Below are positions 56,747 through 64,000 of a DNA stretch of 64,000 nt, piece by piece (position 1 is the stretch's first letter; each line of letters starts with the position of its first letter). Location: NCBI GenBank assembly GCA_028227525.1, contig JAOJAE010000002.1, positions 1 to 64,000 of the forward strand. The letters run 5' to 3'. This stretch comes from Candidatus Pelagibacter sp. (GTDB lineage Bacteria > Pseudomonadota > Alphaproteobacteria > Pelagibacterales > Pelagibacteraceae). The position numbers and the translations under genes are program-made. A model generated the notes under the pieces. That model did no database searches. It was not told the DNA's origin and saw nothing but the letters and a program-made list of their open reading frames with translations.

Positions 56747-57934
56747 ATGAATTCAAAAAAGAAAATTGTTCTAGCTTACTCTGGAGGCCTTGATACCTCT
56801 ATAATTTTAAAATGGCTCCAAGAAAATTATGATGCAGAAGTAATTTGTTACACCGCTGATGTGGGTCAAGAAATTGATAGAAAAAAAATTATTACTAATG
56901 CAAAAAAATTCGGAGTTAAAAATATTATAATCAAAGATTTAAAAGATACATTTGTGAAAGATTATGTGTATCCAATGATCAGAGGTCATGCAATTTATGA
57001 AGGTGTTTATTTATTAGGTACATCCATAGCGAGACCACTAATTGCTAAAGATCAAATAAGAGTTGCTAAAAAATTTAATGCTTATGCAGTTTCGCATGGC
57101 GCAACTGGTAAAGGAAATGACCAGGTTAGATTTGAATTGGGATACCATTATTTTGGACCCAAAATAAAGATAATTGCTCCGTGGAGAATTTGGAAGCTAA
57201 AATCTCGAACTGATTTAATTAATTATGCAAAAAAACATGGAATAGACATTCCAAAAGATAAAAAAGGAGCTCCCCCTTTTTCAGTTGATGATAATTTATT
57301 TCATACATCAACCGAGGGTAAAATTTTAGAGAACCCAAAAAATTCTGCTCCTGAATTTATATTCCAAAGAACGACTTCACCTGAAAAGGCACCTAACAAA
57401 CCAAGCTTTGTAACAATCAATTTTAAAAACAGTGACCCTATTGGAATTAATGGAAAAAAATTATCACCTTCAAAATTATTAGAAAAACTAAATCTGCTTG
57501 CGGGTAAAAATGGAATTGGAAGAGTGGACTTAGTGGAGAACAGATTTATTGGAATAAAATCTAGAGGAGTATACGAAACACCAGGTGGAACATTATTAAT
57601 TCATGCTCATAGAGCCATGGAGTCTGTAACTTTAGATAAAGAAACTATGCACAAAAAAGATCAAATAATGCCAAGATATGCTGAACTTATCTATAATGGT
57701 TATTGGGACTCAAAAGAAAGATTTAAACTTCAAAAAATTGTAGATCTTAAAAAGAATAAGGTAAATGGCTCAGTTAAACTCAAACTTTATAAAGGAAATG
57801 TAATTATAGAATCTAGACAAACTAAAAGCTCTGCTTACTCTATGAAAAAAGTTTCTTTTGAGGAAAACAAAACATTTAATAAATCAAATGTAGAGAGATT
57901 TATTAATTATCACAAAAAAAAACTTCGTTCTTAA
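56747..57934 (+). CDS. argG: Argininosuccinate synthase
   Basis: 395 residues. Joins citrulline and aspartate using ATP. PP-loop VLAYSGGLDTSIILKWL (about 8-24), the ATGKGNDQVRFELGY motif (about 118-132) and DLVENRFIGIKSRGVYETPG are definitive. Four bases after the IalB-like gene and four before the FrnE-like gene. Confidence 0.96.
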   Translation: MNSKKKIVLAYSGGLDTSIILKWLQENYDAEVICYTADVGQEIDRKKIITNAKKFGVKNIIIKDLKDTFVKDYVYPMIRGHAIYEGVYLLGTSIARPLIAKDQIRVAKKFNAYAVSHGATGKGNDQVRFELGYHYFGPKIKIIAPWRIWKLKSRTDLINYAKKHGIDIPKDKKGAPPFSVDDNLFHTSTEGKILENPKNSAPEFIFQRTTSPEKAPNKPSFVTINFKNSDPIGINGKKLSPSKLLEKLNLLAGKNGIGRVDLVENRFIGIKSRGVYETPGGTLLIHAHRAMESVTLDKETMHKKDQIMPRYAELIYNGYWDSKERFKLQKIVDLKKNKVNGSVKLKLYKGNVIIESRQTKSSAYSMKKVSFEENKTFNKSNVERFINYHKKKLRS

Positions 57935-57938
57935 ATTA

Positions 57939-58556
57939 ATGAAAATAAACATTTTTGCAGATACCATTTGTGGATGGTGTTTTATTGGACATACAAACTT
58001 AAATAATGCCTTAAAAAAATTTTCTAATATAAAATTTGATATTAAGCATGTACCTTTTCAATTAAATCCTGACATGCCAACTGAAGGAATTTCTCGAGAA
58101 AAATATCTTGAAATAAAATTTGGTGGAAAAGATTATGCTGCTCCCATGTATGAAAATATGAGGTTAAAAGCAAAAGAGTCTGGCATGAATTTTAATTTGG
58201 ATAAAATAAATAAAACTCCAAACACTGTTCTTTCTCATTTACTTATTATTTTAAGTGAACGATTTAATTTAGGAAATGAAATTAAAGAAAAAATATATCA
58301 ATCATATTTTATTGACGGACTTGATATTGGAAATTTAGATATTTTAATTAAAATTGCTAAACAAAATAATATTCCTGAAAAAGAATTTAAAGACTTTATT
58401 AATGAAAAAAATATTGAACTTGTAAATTCAAAAATATCTGACGCTAGAGAAAAAAATATTAATGGTGTTCCTTTTTTTGAGATAGGAAAAGATTTTATTT
58501 CAGGTGCCCAAAGCTCTAGCCAATTAGAAAGCGTTATTAAAGCAAATTTAAACTAG
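57939..58556 (+). CDS. DsbA-family oxidoreductase, FrnE-like
   Basis: 205 residues, no signal peptide, so cytoplasmic. Thioredoxin-fold active site FADTICGWCFIGHTNL with C-G-W-C (the usual FrnE form is C-P-W-C), helical insert, and cis-Pro motif INGVPFFEIG near residue 178. Related to 2-hydroxychromene-2-carboxylate isomerase. Last gene before the palindrome at 58579. Confidence 0.87.
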   Translation: MKINIFADTICGWCFIGHTNLNNALKKFSNIKFDIKHVPFQLNPDMPTEGISREKYLEIKFGGKDYAAPMYENMRLKAKESGMNFNLDKINKTPNTVLSHLLIILSERFNLGNEIKEKIYQSYFIDGLDIGNLDILIKIAKQNNIPEKEFKDFINEKNIELVNSKISDAREKNINGVPFFEIGKDFISGAQSSSQLESVIKANLN

Positions 58557-58569
58557 TATTTAGGACAAT

Positions 58570-58602
58570 TTGACATTTGTTATAATCTTTAAAGATTATA
58601 AC
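58570..58602 (+). promoter_or_regulatory. Promoter with perfect 24-bp palindromic operator
   Basis: TTGACA at 58570-58575, a perfect -35. Beginning at 58579 the half-site GTTATAATCTTT is followed at once by its exact inverted copy, ending at 58602. Possible -10 boxes (GATTAT at 58594-58599, 18-base spacing) lie inside the second half-site. The ATG of the next gene is at 58611, so transcripts would be almost leaderless. The overlap fits a repressor site; a hairpin in the RNA is the alternative. Confidence 0.6.
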
Positions 58603-58610
58603 TTAATATT

Positions 58611-59069
58611 ATGGAATCGCTAAAAAACTGGATGGTAGATGCTGCAAATATATTGTTTGATGACAGCAAAAATGATCTTAGATCTTTACCAAGATCTGTA
58701 AGATTGCAAATATTATTAGTTTTAAGTTTTATTTGGACGACAGTTTTTAGTTTATATATTTTTTCTTATACAACTTTTGCATTTGGTTGGGCGGGTCTTT
58801 ATATAGCTCATATTGGTTTAATATTTGCTGTTTATATGACCTTCAAACATTTCCATAAAGCAGAAGAAAAATCTAGTAGTGTTTTTAAAACAAAAAATTT
58901 TGACCCCTTTAAAATAATGGTCATCGTTTTTGTGGTAGTATTTATTTTTGTGTTTTCGAAAGGAATTGAAGTTTTAACTAGTCCTAATCCTAGCTCATAC
59001 TCTATTCCTTATGATGGACCATCTAAATCGGTGTTTGAAAAGTGGCTACCATTTAGTAAAGATAAGTAA
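58611..59069 (+). CDS. Hypothetical membrane protein
   Basis: 152 residues with three predicted membrane helices (about 33-55, 57-78 and 101-120) and a short C-terminal tail rich in Pro and Ser. The N-terminal segment LKNWMVDAANILFDD is amphipathic. Family not recognised. Its stop overlaps the PsiE-like gene by one base, and both follow the palindromic promoter, so a joint function in a membrane stress response is a reasonable guess only. Confidence 0.75.
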   Translation: MESLKNWMVDAANILFDDSKNDLRSLPRSVRLQILLVLSFIWTTVFSLYIFSYTTFAFGWAGLYIAHIGLIFAVYMTFKHFHKAEEKSSSVFKTKNFDPFKIMVIVFVVVFIFVFSKGIEVLTSPNPSSYSIPYDGPSKSVFEKWLPFSKDK

Positions 59070-59449
59070 TGGAAAAAATAGCAAAAAATTTACAACTAAT
59101 TTTAATGTGTATTATTTTAATAAGCACAGTGATTGCTGTTGGTATAGAAATTAAAAATATGTTTCTAAATCAATCAGTAACACTAGCTGATTTGCTTTTA
59201 ATGTTTCTGTATTTAGAGGTTCTTGCAATGGTTAGAGTATTTTGGGATCAACAATCAATTAGCATTACTCTTCCTCTTTTAATCGCTATCACTGCTCTTG
59301 CTCGATTTATAATTTTGCAAGGTAAAGAAATGGATCCAACTGCATTAGTATATGAAGCTGTTGCTATAGTTCTTATTGCAGCTGCAATTGTAATTTTAAG
59401 ACTAAGACACAGTGATAAATTGGGTTTAAAGAAAAAAAAAACAAAATAA
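59069..59449 (+). CDS. PsiE-like membrane protein
   Basis: 126 residues, four membrane helices. Matches the PsiE (phosphate-starvation-inducible E) family: LADLLLMFLYLEVLAMVRV in the middle and the IAITALARFIILQGKEMDP loop are characteristic. Function of PsiE is unknown. Six bases before the photolyase-like gene. Confidence 0.85.
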   Translation: MEKIAKNLQLILMCIILISTVIAVGIEIKNMFLNQSVTLADLLLMFLYLEVLAMVRVFWDQQSISITLPLLIAITALARFIILQGKEMDPTALVYEAVAIVLIAAAIVILRLRHSDKLGLKKKKTK

Positions 59450-59455
59450 TTTAGT

Positions 59456-60598
59456 ATGAAATTTGAAGCTTCGAGGGCTAAGGCCGTTGATAAATTAAAT
59501 GATTTTGTTGAAAATAATCTTTCAGAATATTCTAAATTAAGAAATTTTGATTTTGGCCCTGATGATAGATCTAATATTTCATGCTTATCTCCGTACATAA
59601 CTCACGGAGTAATAAATGAATTAGAAGTTATTGATAAATCCCTTAAAAAATTTTCATTTGCAAAAAATGAAAAATTTATTCAGGAAGTTTTGTGGCGTGT
59701 TTATTGGAAAGGTTGGTTAGAATTAAGACCTAATGTTTGGTCAGATTATTTAGTCGAATTAAATAATCTTAGAAATGAATTTAAAAGCAACCAAAAATAT
59801 CTAAATGCGATTGAAGGAAAAACAAATATAGAATGCTTTAATCAGTGGGTAAAGGAACTAAAAGAAAATAATTACCTTCATAATCATACCAGAATGTGGT
59901 TTGCAAGTATCTGGATATTTACTCTAGAATTACCTTGGCAACTAGGTGCTGAATTTTTTATGCAACATCTTTATGATGGGGATGCTGCTTCAAATACTCT
60001 TGGCTGGAGATGGGTAGCGGGCATTCAAACACAAGGAAAACATTACCTTGCAAGTGAATGGAATATTAAAAAATTTACTAATAATAGATTTCAAAATATA
60101 CAGCTTAATGAAAATGCCTCACCAATATTCAGTGACAAAACTTATTCTATTGGTAAAAAAGATTTTTTAAATTTTGAAATTTTAGAAGATAAAATTTTAT
60201 TAATATTTGAAAATAATATGACTTTTGAATTTTCTGATTTTAAAGAACATAAATTTAAAAAAATTTTATTAATCTCAAATGAATCAAATAGAAATATTAA
60301 ATTAAGTGAAAAAGTATTGAAATTTAAAGCTAATCTTTTAAAGGATCAAAAAACAAGATTAATAGAAAAATCAATTAATTGTGAAACTATTAACATTAAT
60401 GATTTAAAGAATATTACTGAAAAGGTTTATGCTCTTTATCCAACCGTTAGTGAAAATTTAAGTTTTATTCAAGATAATCAATTACAAAATATAAAATTTT
60501 TATATAGAAAATTAGATCAGTTTTCTTGGCAATATTGTAATAAAGGTTTTTTTAATTTTAAAAATTATATCCCAAAAATTATTGCTAATTTTAATTAA
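59456..60598 (+). CDS. Photolyase-like FAD-binding protein without N-terminal antenna domain
   Basis: 380 residues. The FAD-binding helical domain starts at the N-terminus: SRAKAVDKLNDFVEN, SPYITHGVIN, WRVYWKGWLELRP (about 80), NHTRMWFASIWIF (about 141), DGDAASNTLGWRWVAG (about 172-187). The alpha/beta antenna domain normally preceding it (about 150-200 residues) is absent. After residue 225 there is an unknown C-terminal part of about 150 residues with alternating strands and helices (KKILLISNES, CETININD). Could be a repair enzyme or a light-sensing flavoprotein. Confidence 0.82.
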   Translation: MKFEASRAKAVDKLNDFVENNLSEYSKLRNFDFGPDDRSNISCLSPYITHGVINELEVIDKSLKKFSFAKNEKFIQEVLWRVYWKGWLELRPNVWSDYLVELNNLRNEFKSNQKYLNAIEGKTNIECFNQWVKELKENNYLHNHTRMWFASIWIFTLELPWQLGAEFFMQHLYDGDAASNTLGWRWVAGIQTQGKHYLASEWNIKKFTNNRFQNIQLNENASPIFSDKTYSIGKKDFLNFEILEDKILLIFENNMTFEFSDFKEHKFKKILLISNESNRNIKLSEKVLKFKANLLKDQKTRLIEKSINCETININDLKNITEKVYALYPTVSENLSFIQDNQLQNIKFLYRKLDQFSWQYCNKGFFNFKNYIPKIIANFN

Positions 60599-61203
60599 GC
60601 CAAGAAAGTTTTAATTCCATCTAAAATATATTGAACACTTAATCCAACAAGAATAATAGCTACTACTCTTGAGATAACACCAATTATTTTTTTATTTATT
60701 AATTTAGAAAATTTTGAAGCTATAAAAAAGATTATAAAAGTTAAAAATAAAACAAACACTAAAGACAACATTCCTACAGTTTGATTTGTAAAATTAGTTC
60801 CAATATCTGAGACAGAAACAATTACCGATGTAATGGCTGCAGGGCCAGCAATGATGGGTGTTGCTAAAGGAAAAACACTAACATTATCAGAATTAAGATC
60901 TAGATCCTCTCCTTTCCTTTGTTGTCGCTTATCAAATAACATCTCTATTGCAATTATTAGTAAAATTATTCCTCCACCAATTGTAAATGCTGGATAAGAA
61001 ATATTTAAATAACTTAATAATGAACTTCCAAGTAATGCAAAAAATAACAATATGATTGAAGCTATTATTGTTGCACTTAATGCTATTCTTATTTTTTTGT
61101 TAGTATCCATGTTTTGAGTAATACTTAAAAATAGCGGAGTATTTCCCAGTGGATCTATAACTATAAAATATAAGAAAAAAGTTTGAATAAAAATTTCTGA
61201 CAT
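60595..61203 (-). CDS. MarC family integral membrane protein
   Basis: 202 residues, six membrane helices. FFLYFIVIDPLGNTPLFLSI at the N-terminus and the PLATPIIAGPAAITSVI motif (about 113-129) are diagnostic. Despite the name, MarC proteins have no proven role in antibiotic resistance; some are thought to be amino-acid exporters. Stop overlaps the convergent photolyase-like stop by 4 bases. Confidence 0.92.
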   Translation of the reverse strand: MSEIFIQTFFLYFIVIDPLGNTPLFLSITQNMDTNKKIRIALSATIIASIILLFFALLGSSLLSYLNISYPAFTIGGGIILLIIAIEMLFDKRQQRKGEDLDLNSDNVSVFPLATPIIAGPAAITSVIVSVSDIGTNFTNQTVGMLSLVFVLFLTFIIFFIASKFSKLINKKIIGVISRVVAIILVGLSVQYILDGIKTFLA

Positions 61204-61243
61204 TTGATTGATTTATCTTTTTAAAAAGCAATTACAATTTAAA

Positions 61244-61465
61244 TTAAAACCAACGTACCATTCCAATAATTCCAGCTGTTGCATAAAAGAATTGTAACAA
61301 TAATATACCTTTATGACCTCCTCGATAGGCCCAAATTCCAATTAAAATTGCCGATATAAGTAATAAACAAAAACCAAAAAATTCTATACCAATATTTAAA
61401 GCTACAAATAACGAATATAATATTGCGGTAATAACCCCTGCCCATTCAAAAAATTTATTATTCAT
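61244..61465 (-). CDS. Small membrane protein, 73 residues
   Basis: Three hydrophobic segments (about residues 8-24, 28-46 and 54-71) with charged gaps; IWAYRGGHKGILLLQFFYA lies between the second and third. No family recognised. It overlaps the 63-residue gene upstream by 8 bases, so it is a coupled member of the DedA-amidotransferase run. Confidence 0.7.
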   Translation of the reverse strand: MNNKFFEWAGVITAILYSLFVALNIGIEFFGFCLLLISAILIGIWAYRGGHKGILLLQFFYATAGIIGMVRWF

Positions 61466-61649
61466 ATAGACTGTAGATTATTTCACGCTCATCTTTATTC
61501 ATACCTTTTGTTTTTTCTACAAATTCATTTCGTAAATCTCTTGATTTAAAAATATAAAAACAAACTGTATCTTTGCTGTGATAAATAGCTTTTAATTCAT
61601 CATCTATATTACTTAATTCAATAGGTATTTCAGCTTTGATACAGATCAT
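61458..61649 (-). CDS. Hypothetical small soluble protein, 63 residues
   Basis: Charged, one cysteine pair at positions 3 and 30, predicted mixed fold (ICIKAEIPIEL strand, DLRNEFVEKTKGM helix). It overlaps both neighbours: ATGA-type overlap with the amidotransferase and 8 bases with the small membrane protein. Family not recognised. Confidence 0.6.
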   Translation of the reverse strand: MICIKAEIPIELSNIDDELKAIYHSKDTVCFYIFKSRDLRNEFVEKTKGMNKDEREIIYSLYE

Positions 61650-62365
61650 AATATTTTTTTAAAGTTCTCATAAAGAATCTTAGAATAGTTATTCATATCA
61701 GACATATTGTCTTTTACAGTATTATCAAATTTTTCTAAAGCACCATTTCCTAGCTGATCTTCAAGAGCTTTTTTATATTCTGGAACACATCCCCACTCAT
61801 TGACAGTAGTATCTTTAATTTCTATGTGAAATTGAATTCCATAAGCATGATTTTGATATTTAAAAATTTGGTATTTGGTTATAGGAGATGAGGCTAATAA
61901 AGTTATATCTTTATTATTCTCTATCCCCTGAACCTCATAAGAGTGCCATTGCAAACTTTTAATCTGATTTGGAAATTTAGAGAATAATTTATCTTCATCT
62001 TTCTCTTTTGTAAAATTGATGTCCATAATACCAATTTCTGCTGGATTTGATTTAACCACTTTACCACCCACAACTTCGCCTAATAACTGGCAACCAAGAC
62101 AAAATCCTAAATAAGGTTTTTTTAAGTTGATAACAAATTCTTTAATTGCTTTTTTTTCTTCAATTAACCATGGATATTCTTTTTCCATATAGGTATCCAT
62201 TGGACCACCCATACAAAACATAGCATCAAATTTACTTAAATCACTTGGAATTTTTTCACCCTCATTAAGCTCAATGGTGGTTAACTTAACTCCATCAGCC
62301 AACATTAAATCCTTGATGTAACCTGGATCTTCAATTTTTATATGTTGTAAAACTAATATATTCAT
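61646..62365 (-). CDS. Class I glutamine amidotransferase-like protein
   Basis: 239 residues of GATase1 fold. Nucleophile cysteine in LGFCLGCQLLGEVVGG (about 89-104), catalytic His/Glu in GIQFHIEIKD (about 174-183), oxyanion loop GGPMDTYM near residue 54. No synthetase partner is adjacent, so this is a free-standing type, similar to GMP-synthase-like glutamine hydrolases or gamma-glutamyl peptidases. Three bases from the DedA gene. Confidence 0.85.
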   Translation of the reverse strand: MNILVLQHIKIEDPGYIKDLMLADGVKLTTIELNEGEKIPSDLSKFDAMFCMGGPMDTYMEKEYPWLIEEKKAIKEFVINLKKPYLGFCLGCQLLGEVVGGKVVKSNPAEIGIMDINFTKEKDEDKLFSKFPNQIKSLQWHSYEVQGIENNKDITLLASSPITKYQIFKYQNHAYGIQFHIEIKDTTVNEWGCVPEYKKALEDQLGNGALEKFDNTVKDNMSDMNNYSKILYENFKKIL

Positions 62366-62368
62366 AGC

Positions 62369-62785
62369 TTAACCAATCAAATAGAAGACGATAAGGTATC
62401 TGTTTACTTTTCCAATTGCCACTAAAATAATAAAATCAATAAATTTTACTCTCAATATGCCTGCAACTAAAGTTAGTGGATCACCTAAAACAGGAACCCA
62501 GGCAAATAATAATGACCATTTACCAAACTTTCTAAACCATTTTGATGATCTTTCTATGTGTGTTTCTTTAAATGGAAACCACTTTTTTGTAGTAAGGTTT
62601 CTAGAATAAGATCCTAGGGCCCAATTTACAACAGACCCTAAAACATTTCCAAAACTTGCAGCAATTAACAATAATAAATTGTCATAATCTGATGTTGCAA
62701 TTAACCCTGCTAATGTGAGTTCAGAAGAAAATGGTAAAATTGTTGCTGCTAAAAAAGATATAGCAAATAGAGATAAATAAATCAC
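62369..62785 (-). CDS. YqaA/DedA family small membrane protein
   Basis: 138 residues from a GTG start at 62785 that overlaps the DUF2256 stop as GTGA. Three to four membrane helices with the SNARE-associated (VTT) motif GSVVNWALGSYSRN and KFGKWSLLFAWVPVLGDPLT. YqaA is the short branch of the DedA superfamily, implicated in lipid flipping and membrane potential. Confidence 0.87.
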   Translation of the reverse strand: MIYLSLFAISFLAATILPFSSELTLAGLIATSDYDNLLLLIAASFGNVLGSVVNWALGSYSRNLTTKKWFPFKETHIERSSKWFRKFGKWSLLFAWVPVLGDPLTLVAGILRVKFIDFIILVAIGKVNRYLIVFYLIG

Positions 62786-62904
62786 TTAGAACACTTCTTA
62801 GAACAATACTTTACTTTATCCCAATTTAATTTCCACTTCTTACGCCAAACAAAGGGTCTTTTACAAACTGGACAAATTTTTGAAGGTAGATTTTCTTTTT
62901 TCAC
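62782..62904 (-). CDS. DUF2256 zinc-ribbon protein, 40 residues
   Basis: Short frame from GTG at 62904 to TGA at 62782. KICPVCKRPFVWRKKWKLNW followed by DKVKYCSKKC matches the DUF2256 family: two C-x2-C / C-x3-C pairs with conserved WRKKW, a likely zinc ribbon. The start overlaps the photolyase-related stop (TAGTG) and the stop overlaps the YqaA start (GTGA), so three genes are translationally chained. DUF2256 often neighbours photolyase-type genes. Confidence 0.87.
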   Translation of the reverse strand: MKKENLPSKICPVCKRPFVWRKKWKLNWDKVKYCSKKCSK

Positions 62905-64000
62905 TAAATTGTATTTTGTTTAATAAATTTATCTGCTTCAGATAAAATCATTTTTTTTCTTTCATCTTTCATTTTATCAAAGATACGAACCATCATTGAT
63001 AATCTTGGATTTGTTAAAAAAAATTTTCTATTTCGATCAATGAACCTCCAATACAATCCATCCATCGTATTACACCAATCCCCTTTTTTAAAATCCATCA
63101 TTTTCATAAAATAAGCAGATCCACAGATATAAGGTTTGGTTGCAAAAATTCCACCATCGCTGAATAAACCCATCCCATATACATTTGGAACCATTACCCA
63201 GTCAGATGAATCTACAAACATTTCCATAAACCATTTATAAACTATTGTGGGCTTAATTTCACAAAGGTTCATTATGTTAGATAAGATCATTAATCTTTCT
63301 ATGTGATGAGACCATCCATGATTAACTGCATTTTGAATTGCATGATCTAACGGCGGTAAGCCTGTGGTTCCTTCATACCAAGAACTTTTCATTTTTCTAT
63401 TTTGTTTAAAGAAATTTCTAGATTCCATTTCTTCAGAATAACCTTGATAAATTCCTCGCATAAACTCTCTCCATCCAATTACCTGACGGATATATCCTTC
63501 AAGTGAGTTCATTCTTATTTTATTTTTCTTATGAAAATCTAAAATTTTTTGAATAATAAATTCAGGGGTTATTAAACCTAAGTTAATATAAGGACTTAAA
63601 GCACTGTGAAATAAAATATTATCATTTTGATTTACAGCATCTTCGTAATCACCAAATAAATTAGATTTTTCTTTTATAAAAAAGTTTAAAAGTTTAACAA
63701 CGTCTTCATAATCTGTTGCAAGCCAAAAGTTATTTGTGCTTCCTGGATGATTTTTAAATAATTTTTCAATAATTGGTTTTAGCTTTTTAGTATGACTAGT
63801 TTCATTAATTTTTGGAAATTTTGGTATTGAAATATCTTTAGGTAATTTATTTCTATTATCTTCATCAAAACTCCATTTACCTCCAATAGGATTTCCATCA
63901 GCACCCATTAGAATTCCAGATTTTCTCCTAACTTCTTTGTAGAATATCGCCATAAAGGGTTTTTTGGATTTTCCCAAATAATTTTTAAATTCATCTCTAG
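62904..64000 (-). CDS. Cryptochrome/photolyase-related protein, 5' end cut by window
   Basis: At least 365 C-terminal residues; the frame stays open to base 64000 and continues upstream of any internal start (a TTG at 63977 is not a real start). Family of about 500 residues. Seen: FYKEVRRKSGILMGADGNPIGGKW (in parts), EGYIRQVIGWREFMRG, the NHGWSHHIERLMILSN FAD-binding segment, MFVDSSDWVMVPNVYGMG and KPYICGSAY. The C-x2-C pair that completes the iron-sulfur site in the PhrB type is not present. N-terminal antenna domain lies outside the window. Confidence 0.88.
   Translation of the reverse strand, partial: RDEFKNYLGKSKKPFMAIFYKEVRRKSGILMGADGNPIGGKWSFDEDNRNKLPKDISIPKFPKINETSHTKKLKPIIEKLFKNHPGSTNNFWLATDYEDVVKLLNFFIKEKSNLFGDYEDAVNQNDNILFHSALSPYINLGLITPEFIIQKILDFHKKNKIRMNSLEGYIRQVIGWREFMRGIYQGYSEEMESRNFFKQNRKMKSSWYEGTTGLPPLDHAIQNAVNHGWSHHIERLMILSNIMNLCEIKPTIVYKWFMEMFVDSSDWVMVPNVYGMGLFSDGGIFATKPYICGSAYFMKMMDFKKGDWCNTMDGLYWRFIDRNRKFFLTNPRLSMMVRIFDKMKDERKKMILSEADKFIKQNTI

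Noticed and set aside
58570..58586. TTGACA with the first TATAAT as a standard promoter
   Set aside because: Only 5 bases separate them; a -10 in the second palindrome half has proper spacing.
63963..63977. Start of the photolyase-related gene at 63977
   Set aside because: The codon is TTG and the frame continues upstream to the window edge with family-like residues, so the gene is 5'-truncated.
1..64000. tRNA, rRNA, insertion sequences, prophage or plasmid genes
   Set aside because: None recognised on either strand; no transposase or integrase motif and no terminal inverted repeats seen.

Overview
The window looks like a piece of a streamlined marine alphaproteobacterial genome of the SAR11 (Pelagibacter) type. 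This is inferred from the very low GC content, gene packing with most spacers under 40 bases and many 1-8 base overlaps, the gene repertoire (DMSP demethylase DmdA, TRAP and ABC uptake systems, glycolate oxidase, light-linked photolyase-like proteins), and the absence of mobile elements, rRNA, tRNA or CRISPR. No gene-free stretch exceeds 175 bases. The left edge cuts the 3' end of sucA and the right edge cuts the 5' end of a photolyase-related gene.

Region 1 (1-22,879, all minus strand) is an almost unbroken collinear block. Read in the direction of transcription it runs ffh, rpsP, trmD, rplS, leuC, leuD, leuB, then a DMSP-demethylation cluster (dmdC-like acyl-CoA dehydrogenase, dmdB-like CoA ligase, alpha/beta hydrolase, dmdA), then asd, sdhCDAB, mmsA, mdh, sucC, sucD and sucA. 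Carbon and methyl groups from DMSP therefore sit next to the TCA genes that would consume the products. The S16 and L19 proteins carry related Ala/Glu/Pro/Lys-rich tails built from a shared 48-bp repeat.

Region 2 (22,880-27,288) has a structured intergenic segment with two strong hairpins, then dapF-ftsY on plus, followed on minus by a secreted hypothetical protein, a membrane-anchored hydrolase, an EamA exporter and an unlisted 58-residue membrane microprotein.

Region 3 (27,290-39,693) is transport. It holds an amidase with a TRAP transporter (dctP, intrinsic terminator, dctQ, dctM) and an ABC system with two unlike ATPases resembling the GlpS/GlpT pair, two permeases, a large binding protein and a zinc-type alcohol dehydrogenase. 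Divergent from this is a regulator resembling AcoR (GAF, PAS, Fis helix-turn-helix) that lacks the sigma-54 AAA+ domain. Both binding-protein genes are followed by RNA hairpins that probably set high binding-protein to permease ratios.

Region 4 (39,699-52,984, minus) joins cytochrome c maturation (ccmCDEFGH), a PagL-like lipid A deacylase and a 2-hydroxyacid cluster (lldD-type oxidase, aminotransferase, glcDEF, 2-hydroxyacid dehydrogenase, MFS transporter). A candidate structured leader precedes ccmC.

Region 5 (53,056-64,000) is mixed housekeeping and stress: hspQ, yciB, DUF2794, Bax-inhibitor-like protein, aldo-keto reductase, IalB-like protein, argG, FrnE-like oxidoreductase. It continues with a three-gene unit (membrane protein, PsiE-like, antenna-less photolyase-like protein) behind a perfect 24-bp palindrome, then MarC, small proteins, a glutamine amidotransferase, YqaA/DedA, an unlisted 40-residue DUF2256 zinc-ribbon protein and a photolyase-related protein.
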